Positions 26,406 through 33,211 are shown, numbered from the stretch's first letter. The stretch is DNA of 33,211 nt from Cephaloticoccus capnophilus (GCF_001580045.1 NZ_LSZP01000018.1:1-33211); one strand, 5' to 3'. Program-made: numbers and translations. Notes: generated from the letters alone by a model not told the origin.

Positions 26406-28499
26406 ATGCCTAGCCCTATGTCGGACGCCGCTTCGCATTCGCATACTCACCCGCACCCAGGTTTGGACGCGGCGCACTCGTCGCAGCAGGGTCACCACGA
26501 CCACGATCACTCGGAGTGGCGCTTGTTGACGGCACTCGCCGCCGCGTGTGGTGGGCTTGGCTTGTTGGGCTTTGCCGCTGCGCATGCGTTGCCGCAATTT
26601 CCTTGGGCGAGCCATGCGCTGTATTTTGCGGCGATCCTCGCGGGCGCTTGGGATGCGGCTAAAGACTCTTGGGAAAACCTCCGCGCGCGCCGCCCGATTG
26701 ATATTCACTTCCTCATGCTCGTGGTCGCGCTCGGTGCGATGGCTATCGGAGCATGGGGCGAGGCCGTGCTGCTGCTCTTTCTCTTCTCGGCATCTGGTGC
26801 GATGGAGGGCTACGCGATGGATCGCACGCAGTCGGAGATTAGCGCGCTCTTTAAGTCCGCACCGAAGATCGCGCTGCGCATTGACACGGAGGGCCACGAG
26901 GCGGAGGTCCCAGTCGATGAGCTGCGTCTCGGCGACCGCGTCCGAGTAAAGCCCGGCGCGCTCTTTCCTGCCGATGGCGAGGTCGTCGCGGGCCGCACAT
27001 CAAGCGATGAGTCAATGCTTACTGGCGAGTCCGTGCCAATCGACAAAGGCCCGGGCGATGCCGTTCTCAGCGGCACGCTCAACCTCTGGGGCGCGGTTGA
27101 TTTTACCGTCACCCAGCTTCCGAGCGAGAGCACGCTGCAAAAAGTCATCCGCCTCATCCAGACCGCGCAAAAACTCCGCGCGCCGAGCGAGCGATTTACG
27201 CAAAAATTTGGCCCGGGCTACACCTATGGCGTTATCGCGGCGGCGGGGCTGCTGTTTCTCGTGTGGTGGCTGGGCTTTGGGGTGCCGGCCTTTTCAAACA
27301 CCGAAGAAACCAGGTCGGCCTTTTACCGTGCGATGACGCTGCTCGTCGTTGCGAGCCCCTGTGCGCTTGTCCTCTCAATCCCTTCGTCGATTCTCGCGGC
27401 AATCGCTTGGGGCGCACGGCACGGCGTGCTCTTTCGCGGTGGGGCGGCGATTGAACGCCTAGCGCGCGTTACCGCCGTTGCGTTTGATAAGACTGGCACA
27501 CTCACCACGGGCGAGTTGGCGGTCGTCGGCTGCGAGAGCATTCCGGCTGGGCGCGAACGCGAAGTCCTCGAGTGCGCTTACGCGCTGGAGGCGAACTCCC
27601 AGCACCCGATTGCGCGCGCCATCGTTGCCCACGCAAAAAACGCAGCCCTGACCTTGCACGAAATTGACGGCTTCGAGTCGCTGACAGGGCAGGGGGTGAA
27701 AGCGGAGATTTCTCCCGTTGATGAGAGGGCGGGACTCCAACGAGAGGCCCGTAAAATAAAAGGGGCTGCGACCCTGGGGCGGAAAACTCTCTTCGAGGGC
27801 GACGCGGACTTTCATGATTGGGTAGATCAGTTTTCCCCTGCTCCTGAGGCGACGACCGAGGTTTGGCTCCGCACCGAAGGGCTAGTGGGCCGCATCCTCC
27901 TGCTCGACGAAGCCCGCGAAGCCTCGCGGCCCGTGTTGCGTTTGCTGCGCGAACTCGGGCTTAAAACCGTAATGCTCACTGGCGACCGCCGTCCCGCTGC
28001 CGAAGCTGTTGCGCGAAAGCTCGGGCTCAGCGAAGTCCGTGCCGCGCTCTCGCCAGAAGGGAAAGTGGCCGCCATCCAAACTCTGCGCGGCGAGGGCCAC
28101 CAAATCGCGATGCTCGGCGACGGGGTTAACGACGCGCCGAGCCTGGCGGCAGCCGATGTAGGCGTGGCGATGGGGGCGCGCGGAAGCGACGCCGCGCTTG
28201 AACAGGCCGAGCTCGTCCTGATGCACGACAAAATTGAAAACTTTCTTGCGGCACTCAGGCTCAGCCGCCGTGCGGTTGCCGTGATCCGCCAAAACCTCGT
28301 CATCTCGCTCGGTGTGGTTGGCGCGATGGTCGTGGCGACACTTTTGGGTGTCGTGCCGCTGTGGCTGGGCGTCGCCGCACACGAGGGCAGCACCTTTCTC
28401 GTAGTGGCAAACTCCCTACGACTGCTCTTTGGCCGCCACAAAGAAGACCCGCCACCGCTCCTCTTCTGCGAATGGTGGCGTGCCGCCTCGGCCACTTAA
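26406..28499 (+). CDS. P1B-4-type heavy-metal-transporting ATPase
   Basis: 697 residues, inner membrane, ATP-driven metal export. Instead of a CxxC metal-binding domain the N-terminus is His-rich (HSHTHPHP and HHDHDH). Key sites: TGES in the actuator domain, SPC in membrane helix 6 (about 317-319; other subgroups have CPC), phosphorylated Asp361 in DKTGTLT, MLTGDRRPAAE, GDGVNDAP, and HEGST in the last helix region (about H659). SPC plus HEGxT defines subgroup P1B-4, whose members export cobalt, iron or zinc. The exact metal is not readable. Start: ATG 26406 has AGGGG only one base away, ATG 26418 has it 13 bases away; either is possible. The stop codon is 6 bases before repeat copy B. Confidence 0.93.
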   Translation: MPSPMSDAASHSHTHPHPGLDAAHSSQQGHHDHDHSEWRLLTALAAACGGLGLLGFAAAHALPQFPWASHALYFAAILAGAWDAAKDSWENLRARRPIDIHFLMLVVALGAMAIGAWGEAVLLLFLFSASGAMEGYAMDRTQSEISALFKSAPKIALRIDTEGHEAEVPVDELRLGDRVRVKPGALFPADGEVVAGRTSSDESMLTGESVPIDKGPGDAVLSGTLNLWGAVDFTVTQLPSESTLQKVIRLIQTAQKLRAPSERFTQKFGPGYTYGVIAAAGLLFLVWWLGFGVPAFSNTEETRSAFYRAMTLLVVASPCALVLSIPSSILAAIAWGARHGVLFRGGAAIERLARVTAVAFDKTGTLTTGELAVVGCESIPAGREREVLECAYALEANSQHPIARAIVAHAKNAALTLHEIDGFESLTGQGVKAEISPVDERAGLQREARKIKGAATLGRKTLFEGDADFHDWVDQFSPAPEATTEVWLRTEGLVGRILLLDEAREASRPVLRLLRELGLKTVMLTGDRRPAAEAVARKLGLSEVRAALSPEGKVAAIQTLRGEGHQIAMLGDGVNDAPSLAAADVGVAMGARGSDAALEQAELVLMHDKIENFLAALRLSRRAVAVIRQNLVISLGVVGAMVVATLLGVVPLWLGVAAHEGSTFLVVANSLRLLFGRHKEDPPPLLFCEWWRAASAT

Positions 28500-28505
28500 T
28501 GAGTG

Positions 28506-28811
28506 CCACTACGCGTGGGGCGGCAGGCTGTGCCTGCACCCATTTACAGAGCCGCTTGGTTGCCGTGCATTCGCACAGCAGCCAAGCGGCTCTGTGAAAA
28601 GGATCCCAAACTTGGAGGCGGGAGTTTACTGGTGATTTTTCCCACCTCGCCCAAACGGGTTATCACTCTACTTTCCTTTTTACTCCTCTGCCTGTCGCGA
28701 TGCGACAGGCGGAAGGCTTTCAAATTTGGGATTTCGCTTTCGCGCGATAGCGCGATGAGAAATCCCAAATTGAATGGAAGCGGTCACTGACCGCCGCCCC
28801 ACGCGCAGTGG
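28506..28811 (-). repeat. Structured palindromic repeat, copy B (inverted)
   Basis: 306 bases, the reverse complement layout of copy A. Ends are CCACTACGCGTGGGGCGGC and its near-complement. Hairpins: a long stem with AGAGCCGCTTGG and CCAAGCGGCTCT (copy A has CGAACGCTTGG with CCAAGCGTTCG, so the basal pairs changed together); a CTGTCGC / GCGACAG stem; and the GGGATTTC hairpin next to AATTTGGG. The core GATAACCCGTTTGGGCGAGG and GCCTCCAAGTTTGGG is nearly identical to copy A. It fills the gap between two convergent genes, starting 6 bases after the ATPase stop. Confidence 0.9.
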
Positions 28812-28822
28812 AAAAGTCTTCT

Positions 28823-28837
28823 GGGAACAGGCGCTAG
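28823..28837 (-). repeat. Outer module GGGAACAGGCGCTAG beside copy B
   Basis: Differs from the copy next to repeat A by one base. Relative to the core it lies at the opposite end compared with copy A, so the module can flank either side. Confidence 0.6.
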
Positions 28838-28842
28838 GGCGC

Positions 28843-29403
28843 TCACTCGATTAAGACTAGGTCGCCGGTGCGGACTTCTTCGTAGAGTTCGATGATGTCG
28901 AGATTGCGCATGAGGATGCAGCCTGCACTGAAGTTTTGGCCGATGCGCGATTCGTGGTTGGTTCCGTGGATGTAGATGTAGCGCGAACGCGTGTCGCAGT
29001 CGCCGCCGCGATTGACCCCGTCCTCTAGGCCACCGAGCCACAGGATGCGCGAGGTGATGAGATTGCCGCTGCCGGGACTGTCTGTTGCTCCGCTCAATCC
29101 CTGCTCGCTTAGCGGTAACTCGCTAAAGTGCTGTCCTGTCGGAACACGGCCCTTGAACACCATGCCGATGGGTTGCCCGCTGCCGATGCGCTCGACGATT
29201 TCGTGGAGCCCGCGTGGCGTTCCCAGTGAGCCTTTCTGGTTGGAAGGCGGGCGGCGCGAGGTGGAGACTAGGTAGCTTTTTACGAGCTGCGCGTTGCGGA
29301 AAAGCTGCAAAGTACCGCCGTCGATGCTGACGAGTAAGACACGCGCTGTGGGCTTGATACCCCGTTGGGTACAGGCTTGTGTGACTCGCTCCCAAGGCTT
29401 CAT
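28843..29403 (-). CDS. L,D-transpeptidase (YkuD domain)
   Basis: 186 residues from the ATG reading MKPWERVTQAC. YkuD enzymes cross-link peptidoglycan stem peptides or attach proteins to them, using a Cys. The fold's markers are VSIDGGTLQLFRNAQLVKSY, the IYIHGTN motif (about H146) and SAGCILM with the nucleophile C162. In most members the residue after the Ile is Arg; here it is Leu. No signal peptide or membrane anchor is visible, which is odd for a periplasmic enzyme; a longer frame upstream (ATG 29457) adds only charged residues and overlaps asd. Its start codon is 25 bases from the divergent asd start. Its 3' end faces the metal ATPase across repeat copy B. Confidence 0.85.
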   Translation of the reverse strand: MKPWERVTQACTQRGIKPTARVLLVSIDGGTLQLFRNAQLVKSYLVSTSRRPPSNQKGSLGTPRGLHEIVERIGSGQPIGMVFKGRVPTGQHFSELPLSEQGLSGATDSPGSGNLITSRILWLGGLEDGVNRGGDCDTRSRYIYIHGTNHESRIGQNFSAGCILMRNLDIIELYEEVRTGDLVLIE

Positions 29404-29428
29404 CTGCGGACTTTTCTCCCGATTTTTT

Positions 29429-30463
29429 ATGGCAACTTCATCCTTCACTGTGGGCATCGTCGGGGCGACCGGCGCGGTCGGTCAAGAACTGCTCCGGCTC
29501 CTCCTAGAGCGCGATTTTCCGTGTGAGCGGCTGCGGCTTTTCGCTTCGGCGCGCTCGGCGGGGAAGGTGATTACTCAGGGTGGGCAAACGTTTACAGTCG
29601 AGGAGGCGCGGGCAGGCGTTTTCGGTGATATCGATCTCGCATTTTTTGCGGCGGGCGGTGGCGTGACTCGCTCGCTCGCGCCCGATGCAGTCGCGGCGGG
29701 CTGCGTCGTCATCGATAAAAGCTCCGCTCTGCGGATGGAGCCCGATGTGCCGCTCGTAATCCCCGAGATTAACCCCGAGGGACTGCGCCAACACAAAGGC
29801 ATCATCGCCAACCCGAACTGCTCGACTGCTGTGATGCTCATGGGCCTGTGGCCCTTACACAAAGCCTTCGGGCTAAAGCGCGCCATTGTGGCCACTTACC
29901 AATCCGTCTCCGGCACTGGAGCCGAAGCCGTGCGCGAACTTGAGGGACAGGTGCAGGCACACGTCGCGGGTAGCCCGATTAAGGCGCAAGTTTACCCGCA
30001 GCAAATCGCGTTTAATTGCCTGCCGCACATCGACACCTTCGGGCCCGACGGCTACACGGGGGAAGAGACCAAGATGGCTCAAGAGTCGCGAAAAATTATG
30101 GGCCTGCCCGAGCTGCGCGTATCGGCGACGACCGTGCGCGTGCCTGTTGTTCGTGCGCACTCGATCGCGGTGAGTGCTGAGTTTGAGCGACCGGTCGACC
30201 TCGCCGAAGCGCGGCGAGCGGTGAGCGAGTTTGAAGGCGCAGAGCTCATCGACGCCCCCGAAAACAACAGCTATCCGACGCCGCTTGCGTTTGCCGAAAA
30301 AGTGAAGTGTGGGGTCGGGCGACTACGCCGCGACACCGCATTTGATAATGGGCTCTCCTTTTGGGTCAGTGGCGACAACCTCTGGCGCGGCGCGGCCCTC
30401 AACGCACTGATGAACGCCGAACTAATGATTCGCGAAGGCTGGCTCAAACCGAAGAAAGGGTGA
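29429..30463 (+). CDS. asd: Aspartate-semialdehyde dehydrogenase
   Basis: 344 residues. It reduces aspartyl phosphate with NADPH, the branch point to lysine/diaminopimelate, threonine and methionine. Motifs: VGIVGATGAVGQELLRLL (NADP loop), IANPNCSTAVM with the catalytic C131, YQSVSGTGAEAVREL, and RVPVVRAHS with the catalytic His. The ATG at 29429 (MATSSFTVGIVG) is fixed by the nucleotide-binding start; a longer frame upstream is antisense to the transpeptidase gene. No Shine-Dalgarno is seen before it. Diaminopimelate supply and the divergent peptidoglycan cross-linker share a theme, but co-regulation is only inferred from the very short spacer. Confidence 0.97.
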   Translation: MATSSFTVGIVGATGAVGQELLRLLLERDFPCERLRLFASARSAGKVITQGGQTFTVEEARAGVFGDIDLAFFAAGGGVTRSLAPDAVAAGCVVIDKSSALRMEPDVPLVIPEINPEGLRQHKGIIANPNCSTAVMLMGLWPLHKAFGLKRAIVATYQSVSGTGAEAVRELEGQVQAHVAGSPIKAQVYPQQIAFNCLPHIDTFGPDGYTGEETKMAQESRKIMGLPELRVSATTVRVPVVRAHSIAVSAEFERPVDLAEARRAVSEFEGAELIDAPENNSYPTPLAFAEKVKCGVGRLRRDTAFDNGLSFWVSGDNLWRGAALNALMNAELMIREGWLKPKKG

Positions 30464-30466
30464 TAC

Positions 30467-30482
30467 CGAGTGGTGGCACTCG
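30467..30482 (+). terminator. Small hairpin after asd
   Basis: CGAGTG-GTGG-CACTCG, four bases after the asd stop, followed by TGAATTT. Weak candidate terminator. Confidence 0.35.
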
Positions 30483-30690
30483 TGAATTTCCCTGCGGGAG
30501 ACGTGCCCTCCACCTGCACGCTCTCGCTCGGCTCCCAGCGCACGAACATTTGGCGAGCTCGCGCTTCAACGCATTCGCTCTGGCCTAACTGAAGTTGAGA
30601 GCGCAGGGGGAGGGCGTTGCTCTCTGCACTACTTGAAAGAGCTTGTCAGCGAGGCCAGAACGCGGCTTGCTCCGCACTTTCGCACTTTGA
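30483..30690. other. Spacer between asd and tRNA-Val
   Basis: About 210 bases with no gene, repeat or strong promoter that I can recognise. The tRNA promoter must lie here. Confidence 0.5.
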
Positions 30691-30767
30691 GGACGGCTAG
30701 CTCAGTTGGTTAGAGCATCTCGTTTACACCGAGAGGGTCGGGGGTTCGAGCCCCTCGCCGTCCACCA
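30691..30767 (+). tRNA. tRNA-Val (TAC)
   Basis: 77 bases with CCA encoded. Acceptor GGACGGC / GCCGTCC, D-stem GCTC / GAGC, anticodon stem TCTCG / CGAGA around TTTACAC, T-arm CGGGG-GTTCGAG-CCCCT (final pair G-T). Discriminator A as usual for Val. The downstream 2 kb is gene-poor and rearranged, which fits a former integration site, though no duplicated tRNA end was found. Confidence 0.96.
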
Positions 30768-30870
30768 GTGCAGAGGCGCAGAGAGGAATCGCATCTGGAG
30801 GCTGTGAGGAAATGTTAGGGTTTGTGCGGTTTTACTGGTAAGTTGCCTCGACGAATGCGCACGAAAACTC

Positions 30871-31317
30871 TCACAGGCCGTCCTTTAGCTCCTTAACGGT
30901 TACTACCGCGACAAACTCTCGGCCAAATGCCTTAACCTTAGCGGCGAGTGTCTTTGTCGTAGGTGAGAGCGGTGCAGCCTTATTCTTTTCTCGTGGCAGC
31001 TAGGTAGCAATCGGAGAAGTCGAGCTTTGCGTTTGTGGTCGCTGCGTAGATTAGGATGGCTTCGTGGGTGGTGACGTCGATAGCCAGACTAGGGATAAGA
31101 AGAAGCTGGAGAAGAGCCGCGTTAATCTGCAATCGGCTCGCGGCGTAGTGCGCCTTCAGAGCCCAAGTAAGCTCGGTAATGACTACAGTGGGAACGTAGA
31201 TGCTCGCGGGGTCGAGTCCTCAATGAGTGCGACGGTGTCTTCGGTTTGCTCGGGTGGCTCGTCGCGCATGATGTAGCGCACGAGAAGATTCGTGTCAGCG
31301 ACCGCGACGTATTTCAT
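30871..31317 (-). pseudogene. Broken PIN-domain (VapC-like) toxin gene
   Basis: Reading from the ATG at 31317, the product starts MKYVAVADTNLLVRYIMRDE, a clear PIN start with the first catalytic Asp. After about 35 codons the frame shifts (near 31203-31215) and continues as TVVITELTWALKAHYA, then LDFSDCYLAATRKE, an in-frame TAA (near 30985), then GCTALTYDKDT, another shift (near 30945) and AAKVKAFGREFVAVV to a TGA at 30871. All the acidic PIN residues can be followed across the breaks. Two frameshifts plus one nonsense codon argue for decay rather than a single sequencing error. Known role of intact members: RNA cleavage, neutralised by a cognate antitoxin. Confidence 0.8.
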
Positions 31318-31561
31318 CGTCTCGTTTTCCGATGACTTCTCCGGCTTTTCTGCGTACCTCTTCTTTATCGTAGGGGATGGGCCGTGCTAACTCATGGAGG
31401 AAGCCTGCCGCACTGCCTGCGTAGTAGACGACAGGGCGGCCCTTGCTGCGCAGGCGGACAAAGGGCGTGCCTTCGGGCATGCCGCAAATCATGCGGGGTG
31501 CGTATCCCTTGGGTGGCATGGTTGGAGAGTTGGGCGATTCTGGCGAGTTGTTGGCAGTCAT
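31295..31561 (-). CDS. Putative antitoxin partner of the broken PIN toxin
   Basis: 88 residues, overlapping the PIN gene start by 23 bases on the same strand, as antitoxins commonly do. The sequence is Pro-rich at the start (NSPESPNSPTMPPKGYAPRM), then has VRLRSKGRPVVYYAG and a charged C-terminus (PYDKEEVRRKAGEVIGKRDDE). No known antitoxin fold is recognised by eye; the role is inferred from position only. A start at the internal Met (MPPKG) is possible. With the toxin broken, the gene may be under little selection. Confidence 0.55.
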   Translation of the reverse strand: MTANNSPESPNSPTMPPKGYAPRMICGMPEGTPFVRLRSKGRPVVYYAGSAAGFLHELARPIPYDKEEVRRKAGEVIGKRDDEIRRGR

Positions 31562-31718
31562 GTTGTTTTCTGTTTAGCGATGACGGGTTAAGTTGCGCCG
31601 AGGAGTGCGCGAAGTCAAGGGCTGGGCGTCGCGAGGTGCTGGCTTAGGGCGTCGGAGCGGGCCTTTGCCGATGCGGTTACATTGTATTTGACGCCCGTTA
31701 GCTCGAATAGCGAGGGCT

Positions 31719-31796
31719 TGTCCCCCCTTGTAGGGGGCCAGCCTCATCTCGCGTAGACTTGCTTCGTAAACGAAGAGGCACGTAAGAAGAATGAGG
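31719..31796. other. Nested palindromes in the scrap zone
   Basis: CCCCC-TTGTA-GGGGG near 31724-31738, then CCTCAT (31742) pairing with ATGAGG (31791), enclosing CTTCGTAAACGAAG. They follow the minus-strand fragment at 31805 and could be its terminator region, but no T-run is seen. Bases 31562-31718 upstream hold nothing I recognise. Confidence 0.4.
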
Positions 31797-31804
31797 TATT
31801 ACTA

Positions 31805-32201
31805 CTACTTACGTTGGTTTTCCTTGCGCCGCCGGATCTTATCGCCACCGCCCATATGCCAGTAGTAGGGCCGCCCGATGATTGGGATAAGCTTCCAGTT
31901 CTCCAGCTTCGACAGATCTGCCTCTAGGCCCTTTTGCTGCTCCTTGTGGATTTTCTCCCAATCGCTCGCAGGATAATCCGCCCGCGACAGTTTTGACGGA
32001 TCCTTGAAGCCTTCCGCAATCGCATCAATGCCGACTGCCTCCTTCGTTCACCTTGGACTCTTTCTTGAACGCAGATCTTGCCGCCGCTAGCGTGTTGTAA
32101 ACCCCTGCCTCGTAGAGCGAGAAGGCAAGTCCCAAGGTGCGCGTTGCGGCCTCACTCCCTACGACGCGGCGGCGCGGGCGGCGGAGCTTATGCTCCAGCA
32201 T
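31805..32201 (-). pseudogene. Fragment of an unrecognised gene with a frameshift
   Basis: From an ATG at 32201 the frame gives a basic start, then SEAATRTLGLAFSLYEAG and VYNTLAAARSAFKKESKVNE, ending at a TGA near 32025. A frame change near 32036-32050 gives a better continuation: EAVGIDAIAEGFKDPSKL, ASDWEKIHKEQQKGLEADL, PIIGRPYYWHMGGGDKIRRR and a stop at 31805. Composition and continuity look like a real protein C-terminus. I do not recognise the family. The first 50 bases overlap a plus-strand fragment, so the true N-terminal part is probably lost. Confidence 0.5.
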
Positions 32202-32294
32202 GCTGCAAGCAACCCCGAGGGCGGCATCTTAATGGCTCCTGAAGAGGTTAAATCGCTTGTGCCAGAGCATTTGCACGAGATTGCTGGCAAATAG
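32151..32294 (+). pseudogene. 3' fragment of another unrecognised gene
   Basis: An open frame reading LTPYDAAARAAELMLQHAA, then GGILMAPEEVKSLVPEHLHE, to a TAG at 32292. Amino-acid pattern and frame look coding, but no start codon fits and the frame upstream runs into sequence that reads better on the other strand. It seems to be a gene end joined to foreign sequence at about 32150. Family not recognised. Confidence 0.4.
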
Positions 32295-32326
32295 ATATTT
32301 GCAGCTTTTAAAATTGTATTGGTTAT

Positions 32327-32344
32327 GTTATATACAAATATAAC
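32327..32344 (+). promoter_or_regulatory. Probable operator of the mazE/mazF-type genes
   Basis: The perfect inverted repeat GTTATAT-ACAA-ATATAAC lies 16 bases before the antitoxin ATG in an AT-rich patch that contrasts with the GC-rich surroundings. Toxin-antitoxin operons are usually repressed by the antitoxin at such palindromes near the start. Promoter boxes overlap it but cannot be fixed. Confidence 0.6.
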
Positions 32345-32360
32345 TTATAGAGGTAGCGCC

Positions 32361-32624
32361 ATGCACACAACCAATCTTCGCAAAGTCGGCGGCTCGGTCA
32401 TGTTGGCTGTCCCGCCTGCACTGTTGGACGCTTTACAACTGACGGCAGGCGCAAAAGTAGGGCTGGCCGTAGACAATGGCCGTCTCGTCATCGAGCCAGC
32501 GGGCCGACCGCGTTACACAATGGCCGAGCTACTGGCCGACGCCGAAGCCGCTGGAGCGTACCCGCTGCCAGCCGAAGAACGCGAGTGGGTCGATGCCCCA
32601 GCAGTCGGTAGGGAGCTGATATGA
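32361..32624 (+). CDS. MazE/PemI-type antitoxin (AbrB-like DNA-binding)
   Basis: 87 residues. The N-terminus TNLRKVGGSVMLAVPPALLD followed by LTAGAKVGLAVDNGRLVIEP is the swapped-hairpin AbrB fold of MazE/PemI antitoxins. The C-terminal part (RPRYTMAELLADAE and later acidic residues) would wrap the toxin. It closely resembles versions I know from proteobacteria, suggesting horizontal transfer (inference). The stop overlaps the toxin start as ATGA, a sign of coupled translation. An ATG at 32319 would run through the operator and is rejected. Confidence 0.88.
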   Translation: MHTTNLRKVGGSVMLAVPPALLDALQLTAGAKVGLAVDNGRLVIEPAGRPRYTMAELLADAEAAGAYPLPAEEREWVDAPAVGRELI

Positions 32625-32950
32625 TGAAGCGGGGCGAAATTTACATGGTCGATCTGGAACCAACAGCGGGCCATGAGCAGCGCGGCCATAGGCCAGTGCT
32701 GGTCGTGTCATCGGAAGCATTCAACCGGCTGACGCAATGCCCTGTGATCCTACCCATCACCAACGGCGGCGGCTTTGCTCGCCGGGTCGGTTTCGCTGTG
32801 CCGATCAGTGGCATCAAGACAACCGGCGTTGTCCGTTGCGATCAACCCCGCGTCCTCGATCTAGCCGCTCGCAATGCGCGTAAGGTGGACACGCTCCCGC
32901 CTGCAATCATGAATGAAGTCCTAGCCGCAGCCGCAACGCTTTTTGAATGA
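32621..32950 (+). CDS. MazF/PemK-type endoribonuclease toxin
   Basis: 109 residues (or 108 from the second ATG at 32624). Family start KRGEIYMVDLEPTAGHEQRGHRPVLVVSS with the conserved Arg-Pro-Val strand, then CPVILPITNGG, and TTGVVRCDQPRVLDLAARNA with the conserved catalytic-region Thr and the RCDQPR motif. Intact by length and motifs, unlike the PIN toxin nearby. MazF enzymes cut mRNA at short sites and are held by the antitoxin encoded just upstream. Its stop overlaps a small downstream frame, again as ATGA. Confidence 0.9.
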   Translation: MMKRGEIYMVDLEPTAGHEQRGHRPVLVVSSEAFNRLTQCPVILPITNGGGFARRVGFAVPISGIKTTGVVRCDQPRVLDLAARNARKVDTLPPAIMNEVLAAAATLFE

Positions 32951-33099
32951 GTGTTTCAGCCTCGCCAGTGGCCACGGCTCGCATAATCAACATCAACGGC
33001 GGTAAGGCCCAAACTTCGAAAGGACCCACATTAATGACTCTCGGCGGCAGCAAGTGGCTGCGGCAAATGCTGACTGCGGCAGAAATCCCCCGTCTTTAG
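32947..33099 (+). CDS. Possible small ORF coupled to the toxin gene
   Basis: 50 residues, starting in an ATGA overlap with the MazF-type gene: MSVSASPVATARIININGG, then a stretch with TLGGSKWLRQMLTAAEIPRL. No family is recognised. The overlap suggests coupling, but a frame of this length is expected by chance at moderate rate in GC-rich DNA. Confidence 0.3.
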   Translation: MSVSASPVATARIININGGKAQTSKGPTLMTLGGSKWLRQMLTAAEIPRL

Positions 33100-33114
33100 G
33101 CGGAGGGGAGGATA

Positions 33115-33211
33115 TCAGTACGCTAAAAACAGCGTGTCCGCTGTCTGCCGACCCTCGCGCAAGTCCTCCATTATTTTCCCGTGTGCGCTACGGTCAAAAC
33201 TCGCCTCCAGC
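33115..33211 (-). CDS. C-terminal end of a gene running off the window
   Basis: Minus-strand open frame from the window edge to a TGA at 33115, reading LEASFDRSAHGKIMEDLREG and ending TLFLAY. Only 31 residues are visible; the residue pattern is protein-like but the family cannot be named. Confidence 0.4.
   Translation of the reverse strand, partial: LEASFDRSAHGKIMEDLREGRQTADTLFLAY

Noticed and set aside
30743-30767. tRNA-Val 3' end as an attachment site
   Set aside because: No second copy of this segment was found downstream within the window and no integrase gene is present, so an att site cannot be claimed.

Overview
The window looks like a chromosomal segment of a Verrucomicrobiota bacterium, most likely class Opitutae. 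This rests on the mixture seen rather than on any marker comparison: a PEP-CTERM surface protein, a short EF-Ts, an S2 with an Ala/Glu-rich tail, a zwf-opcA pair, an ileS / DksA-like / lspA gene run whose DksA-like protein carries a histone-H1-like Lys/Ala/Pro tail, GC-rich codon use, and weak or absent Shine-Dalgarno sequences before many starts. The phylum call is an inference.

Layout. 0-3.3 kb: 3' end of a large repetitive PEP-CTERM protein, a DUF983 membrane protein, and rpsB-tsf on the minus strand with a clear intrinsic terminator. 3.3-6.7 kb: initiator tRNA, yraN, zwf and opcA (entry to the oxidative pentose phosphate pathway). 6.7-11.1 kb: tyrS (minus) and acnA (plus). 11.2-13.9 kb: a STAS protein and a membrane GAF-PP2C phosphatase, a likely partner-switching signalling pair, separated by a structured repeat. 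13.9-16.2 kb: trpB and yicC. 16.2-21.1 kb: ileS, DksA-like and lspA, all minus. 21.3-26.3 kb: a CAT-anticodon tRNA, a TonB-dependent receptor and a DinG/XPD-type helicase (all minus). 26.4-30.5 kb: a P1B-4-type metal ATPase, an L,D-transpeptidase (minus) and asd. 30.7-33.2 kb: tRNA-Val followed by a gene-poor scrap zone with a broken PIN-toxin gene and its putative antitoxin, gene fragments on both strands, an apparently intact MazE/MazF-type module, and a partial gene at the edge.

The most unusual feature is a family of interspersed palindromic elements. Two near-full copies (11897-12185 plus; 28506-28811 inverted) and one shortened copy (21526-21655) share three long hairpins whose arms differ between copies while pairing is kept, plus a conserved unpaired core and terminal inverted repeats. 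A second module beginning CTAGGGCCTGTTCC sits beside each copy and also stands alone at 960-1006. All four loci lie just after gene 3' ends. This resembles a mobile, structure-selected repeat (MITE-like or REP/BIME-like) with a possible role at transcript ends. No transposase is visible in the window.

Most other genes are conserved housekeeping genes whose function can be read from motifs. No CRISPR array, rRNA, prophage or intact insertion sequence was seen.
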